A model generated the notes under the pieces. That model was not told the DNA's origin. It searched no databases and worked only from the letters and a program-made list of their open reading frames with translations. Made by a program: the position numbers and the translations under genes. Shown piece after piece: positions 44,491 to 54,406 of a stretch of DNA of 64,000 nucleotides (position 1 is its first letter; every line of letters starts with the position of its first letter). The stretch is from SIG307 sp045596385. Its GTDB lineage: Bacteria > Bacillota > Clostridia > Lachnospirales > Lachnospiraceae. The DNA lies in NCBI GenBank assembly GCA_045596385.1, contig JAZOCC010000019.1, positions 1 through 64,000 of the forward strand, read 5' to 3'.

Positions 44491-44548
44491 ACATAGCGAT
44501 ACATTATGTAACAGATCCCATGTTCCATGGCCGGAGGGAGTAACACAT

Positions 44549-45211
44549 ATGAAAGACTTCATAAAAAAATATCGCCACGCATGGCTGATTCTTACATATT
44601 TGCCGATTTATCTGGTCTGGTTTTTCCTTTTGGAGCGTTACGTTACCAAGGAATATCATATCATCGAGTCCCCGTTGGACGCCTATATCCCGTTCAACGA
44701 GCTCTTTATTATTCCGTATTTCCTTTGGTTCCCGTTTATCGCAATTTCCGTCCTCTACTTTATTTTCCGGGACAGAACAGAGTGCTACCGGCTTTCCGGA
44801 CTTCTGATTGTAGGGATGACCGTATTTTTACTCGTCTCCACCTTTTACCCGAACGGTGTAGCCTTACGCCCCGTCCTTTCGGAGCTTGGGCGCAACAATA
44901 TATTCCTTGACATGGTCTCCGGTCTGCACAAGGCGGATACCTCTACCAATGTCTGCCCGAGTATCCATGTCTATAACTCCCTTGCGGTGTGCTTTGCATT
45001 TTTCGCATCCCCCCACCTGAAAGGAAAGTATCTGTTAAAAGCCGGCATTCTCATTCTGACGGTTCTTATTTGCATGTCCACGGTGTTCTTAAAGCAGCAT
45101 TCCGTCATCGACGTTTTCTGGGCCTTTGTAATAATGGCAATTGCCGCTCCGGTTATTTATGCGCGACGCCTCTTCAAAAGAGGACATCGCACATCTACCG
45201 TCTCCGAATAA
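44549..45211 (+). CDS. PAP2-family membrane phosphatase
   Basis: 220 residues with about five membrane segments. Catalytic motifs: CPSIHVYNS (PSxH near 134) and KQHSVIDVFWAF (SxxxxxHxxxD-like block near 186), the third motif present and the first (Kx6RP) not evident. Probably dephosphorylates a lipid phosphate or undecaprenyl pyrophosphate at the membrane. Start at 44549 (MKDF) after GGAGGGAG, not the upstream ATG at 44423. It ends 3 nt before the convergent glycosyltransferase. Confidence 0.85.
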   Translation: MKDFIKKYRHAWLILTYLPIYLVWFFLLERYVTKEYHIIESPLDAYIPFNELFIIPYFLWFPFIAISVLYFIFRDRTECYRLSGLLIVGMTVFLLVSTFYPNGVALRPVLSELGRNNIFLDMVSGLHKADTSTNVCPSIHVYNSLAVCFAFFASPHLKGKYLLKAGILILTVLICMSTVFLKQHSVIDVFWAFVIMAIAAPVIYARRLFKRGHRTSTVSE

Positions 45212-45214
45212 TCT

Positions 45215-46231
45215 CTAGTTAAACTTAAATATCTTGCGGGCAACCTCATATCCCATCTTAAAGAATCCCTGCCCTGCCTTGCTGTCTGCCTTAGAAGACT
45301 GTCCGAGAATCGTCATGCTGATTTTCCGGTACAGTTTCTTATCGTAGGCCTTTAAGTACTCCCACAGTTCCTGTTTCTTTGCAAGATTCTCCTCTGTTCC
45401 GCTCTTTAACAGATAAATCGAAGAAATCGTCATCATAATGCACAAATACTTTATCATGTAATTGCGCAGCTTCTTATCCTTCACCTTCCAGATATCGTGT
45501 GCCTCAATCATAAGCTTCGTTACCCGCACCTGCTGGTCGATACGCTTTATCATGTTCGCTTCCGTCACGGACTGGTCGTCTCTGCCGATAAAATAGCGAT
45601 ACAGATTCACATCCATGTAATACATGGTCTTTACCGACGGCAACGGCTGGTACACAAAAATATTATCCACATAAAACGTGTGCTTCGGAAGGCTCAATCC
45701 GCACTCTCTTAAAAGCGCCGTACGATAAATCACGGAATGCATCAGGATATATTGTCCCTGGCGAAAATGTCCCGTATCTGCCCAGGTAAATATCTCGTTC
45801 TGCGGCAAGGCGCTACGATACTGAATGACCTTCTTCTTCGTTTCGCCTACCTTCTCATACACATAATTGGCCACCAGCATATCCGGCGCAGTTCCCTGGG
45901 CTAGCAGCTCACGAAGCTTTTTCAATATCTCCATCAGAGCACTTTCCTTTACCCAGTCGTCACTGTCCACCACCTTAATATAAATACCCTCCGCATGGGC
46001 CAGACCGGTCATAACCGCATCTCCGTGTCCGCCGTTTTCCTTATGCACCGCACGAACAATTCCCGGATATTTCTCCTCATACTGTTTTGCAATCGCAAGG
46101 GTATTATCGGAGGAACCGTCATCCACCACAATAATCTCCATATCCTCTCCGCCGGTAAGCAGAGTTTTAATTGCCTTTTCCATATACGCTTCCGAATTAT
46201 AACACGGTATTACCGCCGATATCACTTTCAT
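45215..46231 (-). CDS. family 2 glycosyltransferase
   Basis: 338 residues. GT-A fold start VISAVIPCYNSEAYMEKAI, IIVVDDGSSDNT, and the DSDDW metal/nucleotide site near 90, as in EpsJ-like enzymes that add sugars to surface glycans. No membrane segment is obvious. AGAGGA upstream. Placed next to the PAP2 gene, which acts on lipid-linked intermediates; it may belong to surface glycan synthesis. Confidence 0.9.
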   Translation of the reverse strand: MKVISAVIPCYNSEAYMEKAIKTLLTGGEDMEIIVVDDGSSDNTLAIAKQYEEKYPGIVRAVHKENGGHGDAVMTGLAHAEGIYIKVVDSDDWVKESALMEILKKLRELLAQGTAPDMLVANYVYEKVGETKKKVIQYRSALPQNEIFTWADTGHFRQGQYILMHSVIYRTALLRECGLSLPKHTFYVDNIFVYQPLPSVKTMYYMDVNLYRYFIGRDDQSVTEANMIKRIDQQVRVTKLMIEAHDIWKVKDKKLRNYMIKYLCIMMTISSIYLLKSGTEENLAKKQELWEYLKAYDKKLYRKISMTILGQSSKADSKAGQGFFKMGYEVARKIFKFN

Positions 46232-46267
46232 AAAATCCTCTTTCCGCGCCTGATGCGCCCTATTAGT

Positions 46268-48796
46268 TTAGTATAAAAAGCTGATATAAATTCCACCGCC
46301 GGCTTCGAACATTTTCTCAGCCTTTTCCTTCTCCGCAGTCACACTGCGCCCTCTTTGCGGATCATAGTAACCAATCTCTCCCGAGGTGTATCCCGTAATC
46401 ACCACCGCATCCCCGGATTCCTTTAAAGTTAACACCGGTTGTCCCTTCCATACAAAATACAGAACCTCGTCCAGTGTGGCTCCCGTAAGAACTGCCACAT
46501 CCGCATTGGTATACCGTGCCAGCACCTGCTGTAACGGCTCTTTCGCCTCTTCCGGAGTAATTTGGGTGGTAAGTCCCTTTGCGGAAAGCATCATCTGCAA
46601 TGCAGCCTGTACCGATCCCATGTCTCCGCCTGCCTTCACGCCGGCAATCTGCGTAAGGGATGCACTTCCTGCTTTGATTCCGCGCTCCCATACAATCTTT
46701 CCCTTCTCATCAATTACTGTTCCGGCCCTCTCATCCGCCACAGGGATAGCCTCTCCCGCAGTCTCGTATATGCCGTCTATCATACCGTAATAATAGGTAT
46801 AATAGGCCGCCACGTCCGATTCCATTTCATTCACACGCAAGGTTGTATCCTTCTCTGTTACGGTATAGACTACCTGCGCTTCCTTCGGCAGTTCTTCCAT
46901 CACAAAATCTGCCGGAAAAGCAATATAATATTCGGTCAACATACGGTCCGTCACACGGGTTGCCAGAGAAATCTTTCCGTTTTCCGTATTCTCACGATTT
47001 AGAATATAATCGCTCGTCGCTTCCTCATAGCTGCCGTCCTCACCTTTTATCAAACGGTTCAACCGTATTACATTTCCGTCCGTCTGTGCGGATTCTACAA
47101 AATATCCTTCCTTCTCGTACTGCTTCTGCGTCTGTCCGAAGGAATTTTTAATATCCACTTTATACATGGCATAAACCACTCTGCCATCTTCATTCACATA
47201 TAAATCTTCAAATCGCCCGTATCCGTAGAGCAGATTCTCTTCCGACCGTCCCAAAAGCTTGATATACTCACCGTCCTCCGGCAGTACCGTAACGCTTTTC
47301 CCCGTCTCCGGATACAACATCGTTACTTTTTCTGTTGTTCCGTGCTCCTGATATGCGATAAACCGTTCTCCTACGGAATACACATAATCTCCGTCCTTCA
47401 CATTGCGAGCCAGCACAGTCAGTTCTTCCGTTATCAGATTATATGCATATACACCTCCGTTTACCATAAAATAGAACACATCATACTCATTAAAATAGGC
47501 AAACTTCCCTAACTCTTCCTTTAAAATCTGATAGGTTGTATTTACCGGAACATAAATCAGTTCCTCCAAACGTTTCTCATCTTCATAGTACCGGTACACA
47601 AACAATCCCACTCGGCCTTCGTATACGCCGCGATTCATATAACCGCTCACAAGAAACGTAATATTACCGTTACTCTCCATCTTCAGCACGTGAATGTCGT
47701 ACTGAGGCTTCTGGCTGTACATCCTCTCCGGGGAACCGTGTGCCGACGAGAACACCGTAGAAAGGGTATTCTCCGCCAGACTGTAGCAATACAAAGTACC
47801 GTTTCGCACAAAGGCCACCACACTGTGGTCCGAATTCGGAAACAGTTCGATATTTTCCGCATCCGCCACACCCAGCTTCAAATCACTTTGGGATAAGCTG
47901 GCATTCGTTACATTAAATAACGACTCCGTATGGCGTTCATAATTTAACAAATGAACCACATCCCCAAGATAACGAATACGAAAATACTCTTCCACAAAAT
48001 ACTGCTCCGCTCCGTAGCCGCTGTCAATCGCAACACCGTAGCGCACCACCGCTGTCATAATTTCTTCATAAAACTCCGTTACGGAAATAACCGGTTCGGT
48101 AATCAGCTGCGGCACCATATCTCCCCAGGATACCGTTTTATAGCTGTCATGAATATCCACATAATGATAGCTGTCGGAGGATGCGCCCGGCTTTGTCTCC
48201 AAATACGGAATAATTGCCTCGTTATCCGCCGCCTCCGCGCTTCGCGTATTCTCTCCGAAGGTCCGGATAAATGCCAGCTTTTCCGAAAGTCTTGGGGAAG
48301 TATATTGCTTAATGCGGAAATAATAGTACATCCGTTTTCCGGTATTTCCGATTAACGTGGCCTTTACCGCATATTCCGTTCCTTCCTTTAACTCCGCTTT
48401 TAATTTAATTCGTACCAGCTTATGTCCGTCCTGCTTTTCAAAGGCATTGATTGTACCCGAATCCACTTCCGCCTCACTGGAGACGTCCAAAACCTCATAT
48501 TTCACACGCCGGACATCCGTTTCGTACTCCTTTATTTTTAACTCGAAAATGCCGTCTTTCCCAATCGGGATCATATCCTCCCGGTTCAATATGGTACTTA
48601 AATTGGAGCTGTAGCCATTGATACAATTAATCTCTTCCCCACAGGTCAGAACGGACACCGTAGGAAACGATACCGTCCCTGCCTGTACCGTTTCGATTTC
48701 CTCATCAAATATGGTTTCTCCGACACGGCTTCCGAAAAACAGTACCGCCGCAAAAAATACCACCGCCAAATACAGTATCTGATAAACTCTTTTCAT
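46268..48796 (-). CDS. large exported protein with propeller-like repeats and C39-like domain
   Basis: 842 residues. N-terminal membrane anchor (about 5-25), then a long outer region with aromatic beta strands resembling a propeller (about 270-560). The C-terminal ~110 residues look like a C39-like peptidase fold (SVQAALQMMLSAKG; VVITGYTSGEIGYYDPQ), but the catalytic Cys and His are replaced (Met/Gly and Asp positions), so it is probably inactive or a binding domain. It follows the methyltransferase gene by 1 nt and is likely cotranscribed. Function unknown. Confidence 0.75.
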   Translation of the reverse strand: MKRVYQILYLAVVFFAAVLFFGSRVGETIFDEEIETVQAGTVSFPTVSVLTCGEEINCINGYSSNLSTILNREDMIPIGKDGIFELKIKEYETDVRRVKYEVLDVSSEAEVDSGTINAFEKQDGHKLVRIKLKAELKEGTEYAVKATLIGNTGKRMYYYFRIKQYTSPRLSEKLAFIRTFGENTRSAEAADNEAIIPYLETKPGASSDSYHYVDIHDSYKTVSWGDMVPQLITEPVISVTEFYEEIMTAVVRYGVAIDSGYGAEQYFVEEYFRIRYLGDVVHLLNYERHTESLFNVTNASLSQSDLKLGVADAENIELFPNSDHSVVAFVRNGTLYCYSLAENTLSTVFSSAHGSPERMYSQKPQYDIHVLKMESNGNITFLVSGYMNRGVYEGRVGLFVYRYYEDEKRLEELIYVPVNTTYQILKEELGKFAYFNEYDVFYFMVNGGVYAYNLITEELTVLARNVKDGDYVYSVGERFIAYQEHGTTEKVTMLYPETGKSVTVLPEDGEYIKLLGRSEENLLYGYGRFEDLYVNEDGRVVYAMYKVDIKNSFGQTQKQYEKEGYFVESAQTDGNVIRLNRLIKGEDGSYEEATSDYILNRENTENGKISLATRVTDRMLTEYYIAFPADFVMEELPKEAQVVYTVTEKDTTLRVNEMESDVAAYYTYYYGMIDGIYETAGEAIPVADERAGTVIDEKGKIVWERGIKAGSASLTQIAGVKAGGDMGSVQAALQMMLSAKGLTTQITPEEAKEPLQQVLARYTNADVAVLTGATLDEVLYFVWKGQPVLTLKESGDAVVITGYTSGEIGYYDPQRGRSVTAEKEKAEKMFEAGGGIYISFLY

Positions 48797-48797
48797 C

Positions 48798-49973
48798 CTA
48801 TTCTTTCTCCGTCAACAATCGGTAAAGCGTCGGCTTTGTGTTACAGTACGAAAGAATTTCCTTCATTTCACACTCCACCCGTTTTCCCAACTCCTCTTGC
48901 TTTATTGTCTCTTTTTTAACCGCCCGTAATAAAATATTCTTCGGCGTATGCTCCATATCAATAAACTCCAAAAGCTGCGTCTTATAGCCGCAGGCATCCA
49001 TCACATTGGCACGGAATGCATCCGTCATAAGCGCAGACATCCGCTCCTTTACAATGCCGTATTTGAGAAACGGCTGCAACGGCTCACACTCCATCTGCCG
49101 GTTCCACTCATGCTGACAGCACGGCACGGACAGTACCACCGATGCCCCCCACCGAATTGCCTTATATAATGCGTAATCCGTGGCTGTATCGCAGGCATGG
49201 AGAGTCACCACCATATCCACGGCATCCATCCCCGTATAGTCCGCAATATCACCGCATAAAAACTCCAGTCTGGCATACCCGTACTCCTGTGCCAGACGGT
49301 TGCACCGGGCAATGACATCCTTTTTTAAATCCAGTCCCACAATCCGGACTTCGTATCCCTTCAGGGTATAAAGATAATGATACAGCGCAAAGGTCAGATA
49401 GGACTTGCCACAGCCGAAATCCAAAATGGTGAGCTCTCGTTGCTTCGGAAGTGCCGGAAGAATGTCCTCCACAAACTCCAGAAAACGGTTAATCTGGCGG
49501 AACTTATCGTACTTTGCCTTTACTACCGCACCCTCCTTTGTCATTACACCCAGATCAACCAAAAACGGAACCGGAGTCCCCTCATCAAGCAAATACTGCT
49601 TTTTCCGGTTATGTTCTCTCGGTAAAATCATGGAAGCCGCATCCTGCCGCTTCTTACACTTCACGGTAACGGTCCCCTTCTTTCCGATTAAGGCAGTACG
49701 CTGATGAAACACCGACAAAAGCTCCGCCTGCCGGAATGCACCTTCCTCCAGCCACTCTTGCAGCCGGGCCGACACAGCCTCTTCCGTACAATTGGTATGA
49801 AACACCTGGTTTCCGCGGTATTCTTCGATTTGATATTGCTGTCTGCCGCCGATTACCACCGGATGCACCTTCACCTTGGAAAGCTCCGCCGTCTTCGGGG
49901 CATTACTGAGAACCGCACGCTGCAGTCCTTCTTCCATGCTTTTTGCAATTGCCTCAATCACCGTCTGTTCCAT
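48798..49973 (-). CDS. SAM-dependent methyltransferase, METTL25/RRNAD-like
   Basis: 391 residues. SAM-binding motif ILDFGCGKSYLTFALYHYL near 184, a DLKKDVIA acidic strand and TLHACDTATDYAL near 258. The pattern fits a class I methyltransferase of the METTL25/RRNAD-like group found in firmicutes, perhaps acting on RNA. GGAAGGG upstream. Promoter at 50008-50035. Neighbour is the large exported protein; the connection is unclear. Confidence 0.85.
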   Translation of the reverse strand: MEQTVIEAIAKSMEEGLQRAVLSNAPKTAELSKVKVHPVVIGGRQQYQIEEYRGNQVFHTNCTEEAVSARLQEWLEEGAFRQAELLSVFHQRTALIGKKGTVTVKCKKRQDAASMILPREHNRKKQYLLDEGTPVPFLVDLGVMTKEGAVVKAKYDKFRQINRFLEFVEDILPALPKQRELTILDFGCGKSYLTFALYHYLYTLKGYEVRIVGLDLKKDVIARCNRLAQEYGYARLEFLCGDIADYTGMDAVDMVVTLHACDTATDYALYKAIRWGASVVLSVPCCQHEWNRQMECEPLQPFLKYGIVKERMSALMTDAFRANVMDACGYKTQLLEFIDMEHTPKNILLRAVKKETIKQEELGKRVECEMKEILSYCNTKPTLYRLLTEKE

Positions 49974-50007
49974 TTTTGTCCCTTCCTTGCAAACTCATCC
50001 ACTTTTC

Positions 50008-50035
50008 AGTATAGCATATTTTAAAGGAATTTCAA
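50008..50035 (-). promoter_or_regulatory. promoter of the methyltransferase gene
   Basis: Minus strand -35 TTGAAA (50035-50030), 16-nt spacer, -10 TATACT (50013-50008). Confidence 0.7.
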
Positions 50036-50104
50036 GACTGACACGCACCTTTTTCAGCCTCCGGCGTATCTTATAACAACATACCATATAAGGCAGGTTT
50101 TTCT

Positions 50105-50632
50105 ATGCCAGCTTATTACTCGGAGTCCGGTCATCCGGTCAATACAGAACCGAACCGACGCTTCTATCCAACACAGGAGCCGCAGACACGTCCGCAAATT
50201 CCTTCCGCACGTCCTCCGGTATCCTCCGTACCGCGGACACAAACCGCACCGGTTCCTTCTCCGGCATTAACAGTACCTCACATCCCGTCGGAATACAAAA
50301 GCGGCGATGCTTCTTACCTGATGCATCGCCACCCCATCTTATTGCAACGCCTGTACGACGCCGCAGACTCACACTTATCCGCTTACCGGTCCGGAGATTT
50401 TATTTATGACGCTTACCCGGATTATTTGTCGCTCCGCCTGATGCGCGACCGTCTTCTCCGGGAACACCGCACGCTCACGGAAGAATTTTTGCAGGCAGGC
50501 TGTCCGTCGGAATGGCTAAGCCTCCTTACGGATACAGTCCTTTCCGAGCTTCTTTGCCGGAAACGCCATACTTACCGTAATCCGATAGGAGAAGCTACCA
50601 CGACCTCCGTACGATCGGTGTCCCTGTCATAA
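50105..50632 (+). CDS. small protein with Pro-rich start, unknown function
   Basis: 175 residues: a Pro/Thr/Ser-rich N-terminal third, then a helical domain (about 60-150; YLMHRHPILLQRLYDAADSHL, YLSLRLMRDRLLREHRTL). A reasonable AAGGCAGG ribosome site precedes ATG 50105. Its last 61 nt overlap, on opposite strands, the end of the YwmB-like gene. I take it as real because the frame is long with a helical domain and normal codon use, but it could be a chance frame. Confidence 0.6.
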   Translation: MPAYYSESGHPVNTEPNRRFYPTQEPQTRPQIPSARPPVSSVPRTQTAPVPSPALTVPHIPSEYKSGDASYLMHRHPILLQRLYDAADSHLSAYRSGDFIYDAYPDYLSLRLMRDRLLREHRTLTEEFLQAGCPSEWLSLLTDTVLSELLCRKRHTYRNPIGEATTTSVRSVSLS

Positions 50633-51330
50633 TAAAGTGCCACCTGTACATTAATTTTCTTTTTTTCCACCGTAATATAGTCTTCTACCGCACCGGTATA
50701 CGCATACACCGTATAATTTGCGTTTTGACGGTTTTCGTATACCGGCTGTGCGTAGAGCTCGGAAAGCAGTAAATCCGTCACTTCATCCTTTTTTGCCAGC
50801 GGAATCTCTCCATCATACACGCCACACAACTCCAATGTGGTGGAAATCTCCGTTAAACCTACTTTCTCCGCAGCCCGTTTCATAGTCTTTCGGAACCCGG
50901 CGGTTGCCGCTGTGTTTTCTCCCGTCAGGGTTACTTCCGCACAAATATAGTATGCCTCCGTCTCCTCAAAAAAGACCACCTTTAACAGAGAGTGAGCCTG
51001 TGCTGCCTGTCTTTCGTACACATACTCTACCCGTCCCGTATAGTCCGCCTGTCTGATTTCTCCGTCTACCGTAAGACCGATTTCCCCTCCGAAATACTGT
51101 AACAGTTTTTCTTCGGAAAACCCGTATGGCGGCGGCAGGTACCTTCCGGTCAATGTTACCGTTCCGCTGCTTTCCTCCGGTGCCAGTACCGCAAATGCTC
51201 CCTCAATACTGGCCTGAGCCAGAAACGCCCGCTCGGTAATCACACGAAAACCGGCTGCCAGAACAAGCACCGCGACCAGCACACTTAACACCTTCCGTTG
51301 CTTTTTATTCGGTTTCCGAAATATACGCAT
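50572..51330 (-). CDS. YwmB-like exported protein
   Basis: 252 residues. Membrane anchor or signal (about 15-35), then a domain with GTVTLTGRYLPPPYGFSEEKLLQYFGGEIGLTVDGE, resembling the YwmB/DUF1779 family found near murA and spoIID genes in Bacillus. The role is unknown. Start at 51330 with GAGAGGAG upstream; a longer frame lacks a ribosome site. It lies 79 nt after the ClpX-like gene. Confidence 0.78.
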   Translation of the reverse strand: MRIFRKPNKKQRKVLSVLVAVLVLAAGFRVITERAFLAQASIEGAFAVLAPEESSGTVTLTGRYLPPPYGFSEEKLLQYFGGEIGLTVDGEIRQADYTGRVEYVYERQAAQAHSLLKVVFFEETEAYYICAEVTLTGENTAATAGFRKTMKRAAEKVGLTEISTTLELCGVYDGEIPLAKKDEVTDLLLSELYAQPVYENRQNANYTVYAYTGAVEDYITVEKKKINVQVALYYDRDTDRTEVVVASPIGLR

Positions 51331-51409
51331 AAAAAATACTCCTCTCTCCGCCTCACCTATGTAAGACCTATATAGAGGAGTATTTCCATAATTTACCGTC
51401 CTATTCTGC

Positions 51410-52816
51410 CTATTTATCGGAACCCCGCATCTCAATGACCGGACCGCCGCAGCCGCGGACGTAGTCCCCCGTAATCGTTACCTTGCCGATGGAGTCATCC
51501 TTCGGAATTTCATACATAATATCAAGCATAATCTCTTCCAGAATCGCACGTAATGCACGGGCGCCCGTATCTTTCGAAAGAGCACGCTCCGCAATGGCAT
51601 CCAGGGCATCCTCATCAAATACCAGCTTTACCTCATCCAGAGATAACAAATGCTCATACTGCTTTAGAATCGCATTCTTCGGCTCCTTTAACACCTGAAT
51701 CAGTTGCTCCTTATCCAGCCCCTGCAGGGAGAAAATCACAGGAAGACGACCGAGGAACTCCGGAATCATACCATATTCCCGCAAATCCTCCACGGTCACC
51801 TTGGACAAAAGCATCTTGTCTTCATCATACTTATCCTTAAGCTCTGCTCCAAAACCGATCATCGCGGTCTGATTCAAACGCTTCTTGATGACCTTTTCCA
51901 AATCCGGGAAAGCGCCGCCGCAAATAAACAAAATATCCTTTGTATTAATGGTGGTCATGGGTACCATGGCATTCTTATTGGTGGCGCCCACCGGCACCTC
52001 CACCTCGCTGCCCTCCAAAAGCTTTAGCAAGCCCTGCTGTACCGACTCTCCGCTGACATCCCGGCTGTTGGTATTACGCTTTTTGGCAATTTTATCAATT
52101 TCATCAATAAAGATAATCCCGTGCTCCGCACGTTCCACATCGTTATCCGCAGCCGCCAGAAGCTTTGACAGTACGCTCTCCACGTCATCGCCGATATAGC
52201 CGGCCTCCGTAAGCGTCGTGGCATCCGTAATGGCAAGAGGTACATTAAGCAGTCTCGCCAACGTCTTTACCAGATAGGTTTTACCGCTACCGGTAGGACC
52301 CAGCATTAACATATTGGACTTCTCAAGCTCGATGGTATTGCTCTTATCCGCCACTCTTTTATAGTGATTGTATACTGCCACGGAAATCACCTTTTTCGCA
52401 TGGTCCTGGCCGATGACATACTCATCCAGCTCTGCCTTGATTTTGTGCGGTGCTTTCAGGTTCTTCAAATCGAGCACAGGTGCCTCCTGCACCTCCTTTT
52501 TCTCCTGCTCCGCCGGCTTTGCCTTTTTCTTTACCTTCGGCATCTTCATAAACTCTCCACCCATACGGAACATGGACGGGTCTATCGTCAACATTTCCAT
52601 ATACGGAAAACCGTTCCCGTTTATGGAATCAAAGGTCTTCTGTAAGCAATCGTTACATACACAAAAATCATTCGGTAGCTGAATCATCTTTCCGGCAACA
52701 CTCTCCGGTCTGCGGCACATCTGACAATAATTCTCGTAACCGGTATCCTTCTTCTCTGTCGTTGTATCCTTTGTTTCTTCCTGATTTTCTTCCGGGAGAT
52801 TTTTCTCGTCTTCCAT
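51410..52816 (-). CDS. ClpX-like AAA+ unfoldase (divergent paralogue)
   Basis: 468 residues. An acidic ~28-residue N-extension, zinc-binding CQMC...CVCNDC (about 32-55), a linker of Lys/Glu, then the AAA+ domain: GPTGSGKT (Walker A near 172), IIFIDEIDKIA (Walker B near 232), MIGFGAE, which keeps the IGF loop that docks ClpP. It is longer and more diverged than usual ClpX (about 420), so likely a second copy. Cotranscribed after the sugar-phosphate transferase gene (24 nt). GGGGA upstream. Confidence 0.88.
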   Translation of the reverse strand: MEDEKNLPEENQEETKDTTTEKKDTGYENYCQMCRRPESVAGKMIQLPNDFCVCNDCLQKTFDSINGNGFPYMEMLTIDPSMFRMGGEFMKMPKVKKKAKPAEQEKKEVQEAPVLDLKNLKAPHKIKAELDEYVIGQDHAKKVISVAVYNHYKRVADKSNTIELEKSNMLMLGPTGSGKTYLVKTLARLLNVPLAITDATTLTEAGYIGDDVESVLSKLLAAADNDVERAEHGIIFIDEIDKIAKKRNTNSRDVSGESVQQGLLKLLEGSEVEVPVGATNKNAMVPMTTINTKDILFICGGAFPDLEKVIKKRLNQTAMIGFGAELKDKYDEDKMLLSKVTVEDLREYGMIPEFLGRLPVIFSLQGLDKEQLIQVLKEPKNAILKQYEHLLSLDEVKLVFDEDALDAIAERALSKDTGARALRAILEEIMLDIMYEIPKDDSIGKVTITGDYVRGCGGPVIEMRGSDK

Positions 52817-52840
52817 CTGTTTCCCCTTTCCGATTGCGCA

Positions 52841-54238
52841 TTAATATGCGTTCTTATTAATAAATCCTTTAAACACCGTTAAAAACAGTATCTTAATATC
52901 AAATCCCAACGTCCAGTTTTCAATATAATGAACATCGTGCTCAATCCTCTTCCGAATAGAGGTATCCCCGCGATAGCCGTTCACCTGGGCCCAACCCGTA
53001 ATTCCCGGACGAACCTGATGTTTAATCATATAGCGCGGAATCTCTTCCTTGAACTTTTCCACAAATTTCGGACGCTCCGGACGCGGTCCCACCAGACTCA
53101 TATCGCCCTTCAACACATTAATCAGCTGCGGAAGCTCATCTATACTGGTTTTCCGGATAAACTTACCGATTCCCGTTACTCTGGAATCATTCTTCGTAGT
53201 CCAGGCATTGGCTTCCTTTGCCGCCTCCTGTACCACCATGGAACGAAACTTATACATTTTGAACTCTTTATTATGAAGTCCCACACGTACCTGGGAAAAG
53301 ATTACCGGCCCCTTCGACGTCAGCTTTACCAAAAGCGCCACGAGCAGCATCGGTATCGAAAACAGCACAAGCGCCACCGACGCTCCCACAATGTCTACCG
53401 TTCGTTTTATCGCACGGTTTACCAGATTACTGAGGGGAACCTTACGGATATTAATTACCGGCAGTCCTTCCAAATCCTCAATATACGGTACCGTCGGTAC
53501 AATATGATTATAATCCGGAATAAACTTGGTATGCACACCGGAATATTCACAAGCCGTTACCAGACGCTCCAACTTTTCATACTCTTCAATGGAAAGGGTA
53601 ATGGCTATTTCGTCATAATCCCGTTCCGCCAGATATTCGGAAAGCTCTTCTATAGTCCCGAGTACCGATATCTTCTTGTACCGGGTCCCTACCGCCATCT
53701 TATCATCCAGAATTCCGTGAATAAAATAGCCCCACTGGGGATTCGCCAGAATCCGGTCCACGTAAGCTTCCGCCGCACGACTGTAACCCACAATCAGAAC
53801 ATGCTTCAAATTCTTACCGTTTCTCCGCAAATGCTCTAACAGTTTTCTTAATGAAAAGCGGAACATACTCTCAAGCACCACATTGGTTCCGTAGAAAATC
53901 GCAAGAAAGACTCGGGAAATATCCATTTTAAACAAGAACAACAGCACAATAAAAGCCGCACCGCCGATTATATTTGCCTTCAGCACCAGCCACAGCTCCC
54001 ACTGCATTCCCTTTCCTCTCTTCGGTGCATACAAGCCACTGGTCCAATAAATCAGCAAATATACCGGAAGCACCACAATCAAGAAACGGGAATAGGACTG
54101 AATCGTGTAATCTCCCGCCTTTTCCATATTTAACCACACAAAGCGAAGCAGGTAAGCTAAATAGTAAGATGCAAGCACAAATAATCCGTCCGTTACGATA
54201 TGCAATTGATTAAATGCTTTTTGGTTATCTTTAATCAT
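52841..54238 (-). CDS. polyprenyl glycosylphosphotransferase (WcaJ/WbaP type)
   Basis: 465 residues. Four N-terminal membrane helices (about 15-125), a nucleotide-binding-like middle domain (VLIVGYSRAAEAYVDRI near 147), one helix near 290 and the C-terminal sugar-phosphate transferase domain (KFRSM, DELPQLINVLKGDMSLVGPRPERP, RPGITGWAQVNGYRG). It starts lipid-linked glycan synthesis by moving a sugar phosphate to undecaprenyl phosphate. TAGGAG upstream, promoter at 54274-54302. Confidence 0.93.
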   Translation of the reverse strand: MIKDNQKAFNQLHIVTDGLFVLASYYLAYLLRFVWLNMEKAGDYTIQSYSRFLIVVLPVYLLIYWTSGLYAPKRGKGMQWELWLVLKANIIGGAAFIVLLFLFKMDISRVFLAIFYGTNVVLESMFRFSLRKLLEHLRRNGKNLKHVLIVGYSRAAEAYVDRILANPQWGYFIHGILDDKMAVGTRYKKISVLGTIEELSEYLAERDYDEIAITLSIEEYEKLERLVTACEYSGVHTKFIPDYNHIVPTVPYIEDLEGLPVINIRKVPLSNLVNRAIKRTVDIVGASVALVLFSIPMLLVALLVKLTSKGPVIFSQVRVGLHNKEFKMYKFRSMVVQEAAKEANAWTTKNDSRVTGIGKFIRKTSIDELPQLINVLKGDMSLVGPRPERPKFVEKFKEEIPRYMIKHQVRPGITGWAQVNGYRGDTSIRKRIEHDVHYIENWTLGFDIKILFLTVFKGFINKNAY

Positions 54239-54273
54239 GTTATTCTCCTACCGTTTCTACCCTCATATATGTT

Positions 54274-54302
54274 ATCTTACATGATTCTTTCAAAAACCTC
54301 AA
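54274..54302 (-). promoter_or_regulatory. promoter of the sugar-phosphate transferase gene
   Basis: Minus strand -35 TTGAGG (54302-54297), 17-nt spacer, -10 TAAGAT (54279-54274). Confidence 0.65.
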
Positions 54303-54406
54303 CAAAAATTTTAGAAATCCCTCATTTCTTAACCGATTCGTCACAAAGCCTACACAAACACGTGGTACACTATGGACATAACGAAACACGATTGGGAGGT
54401 TATTTT

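Noticed and set aside
54200..54406. longer N-terminus for htrA
   Set aside because: It covers the divergent promoter region; the ATG at 54407 has GGGAGG upstream and gives the expected N-tail and anchor.
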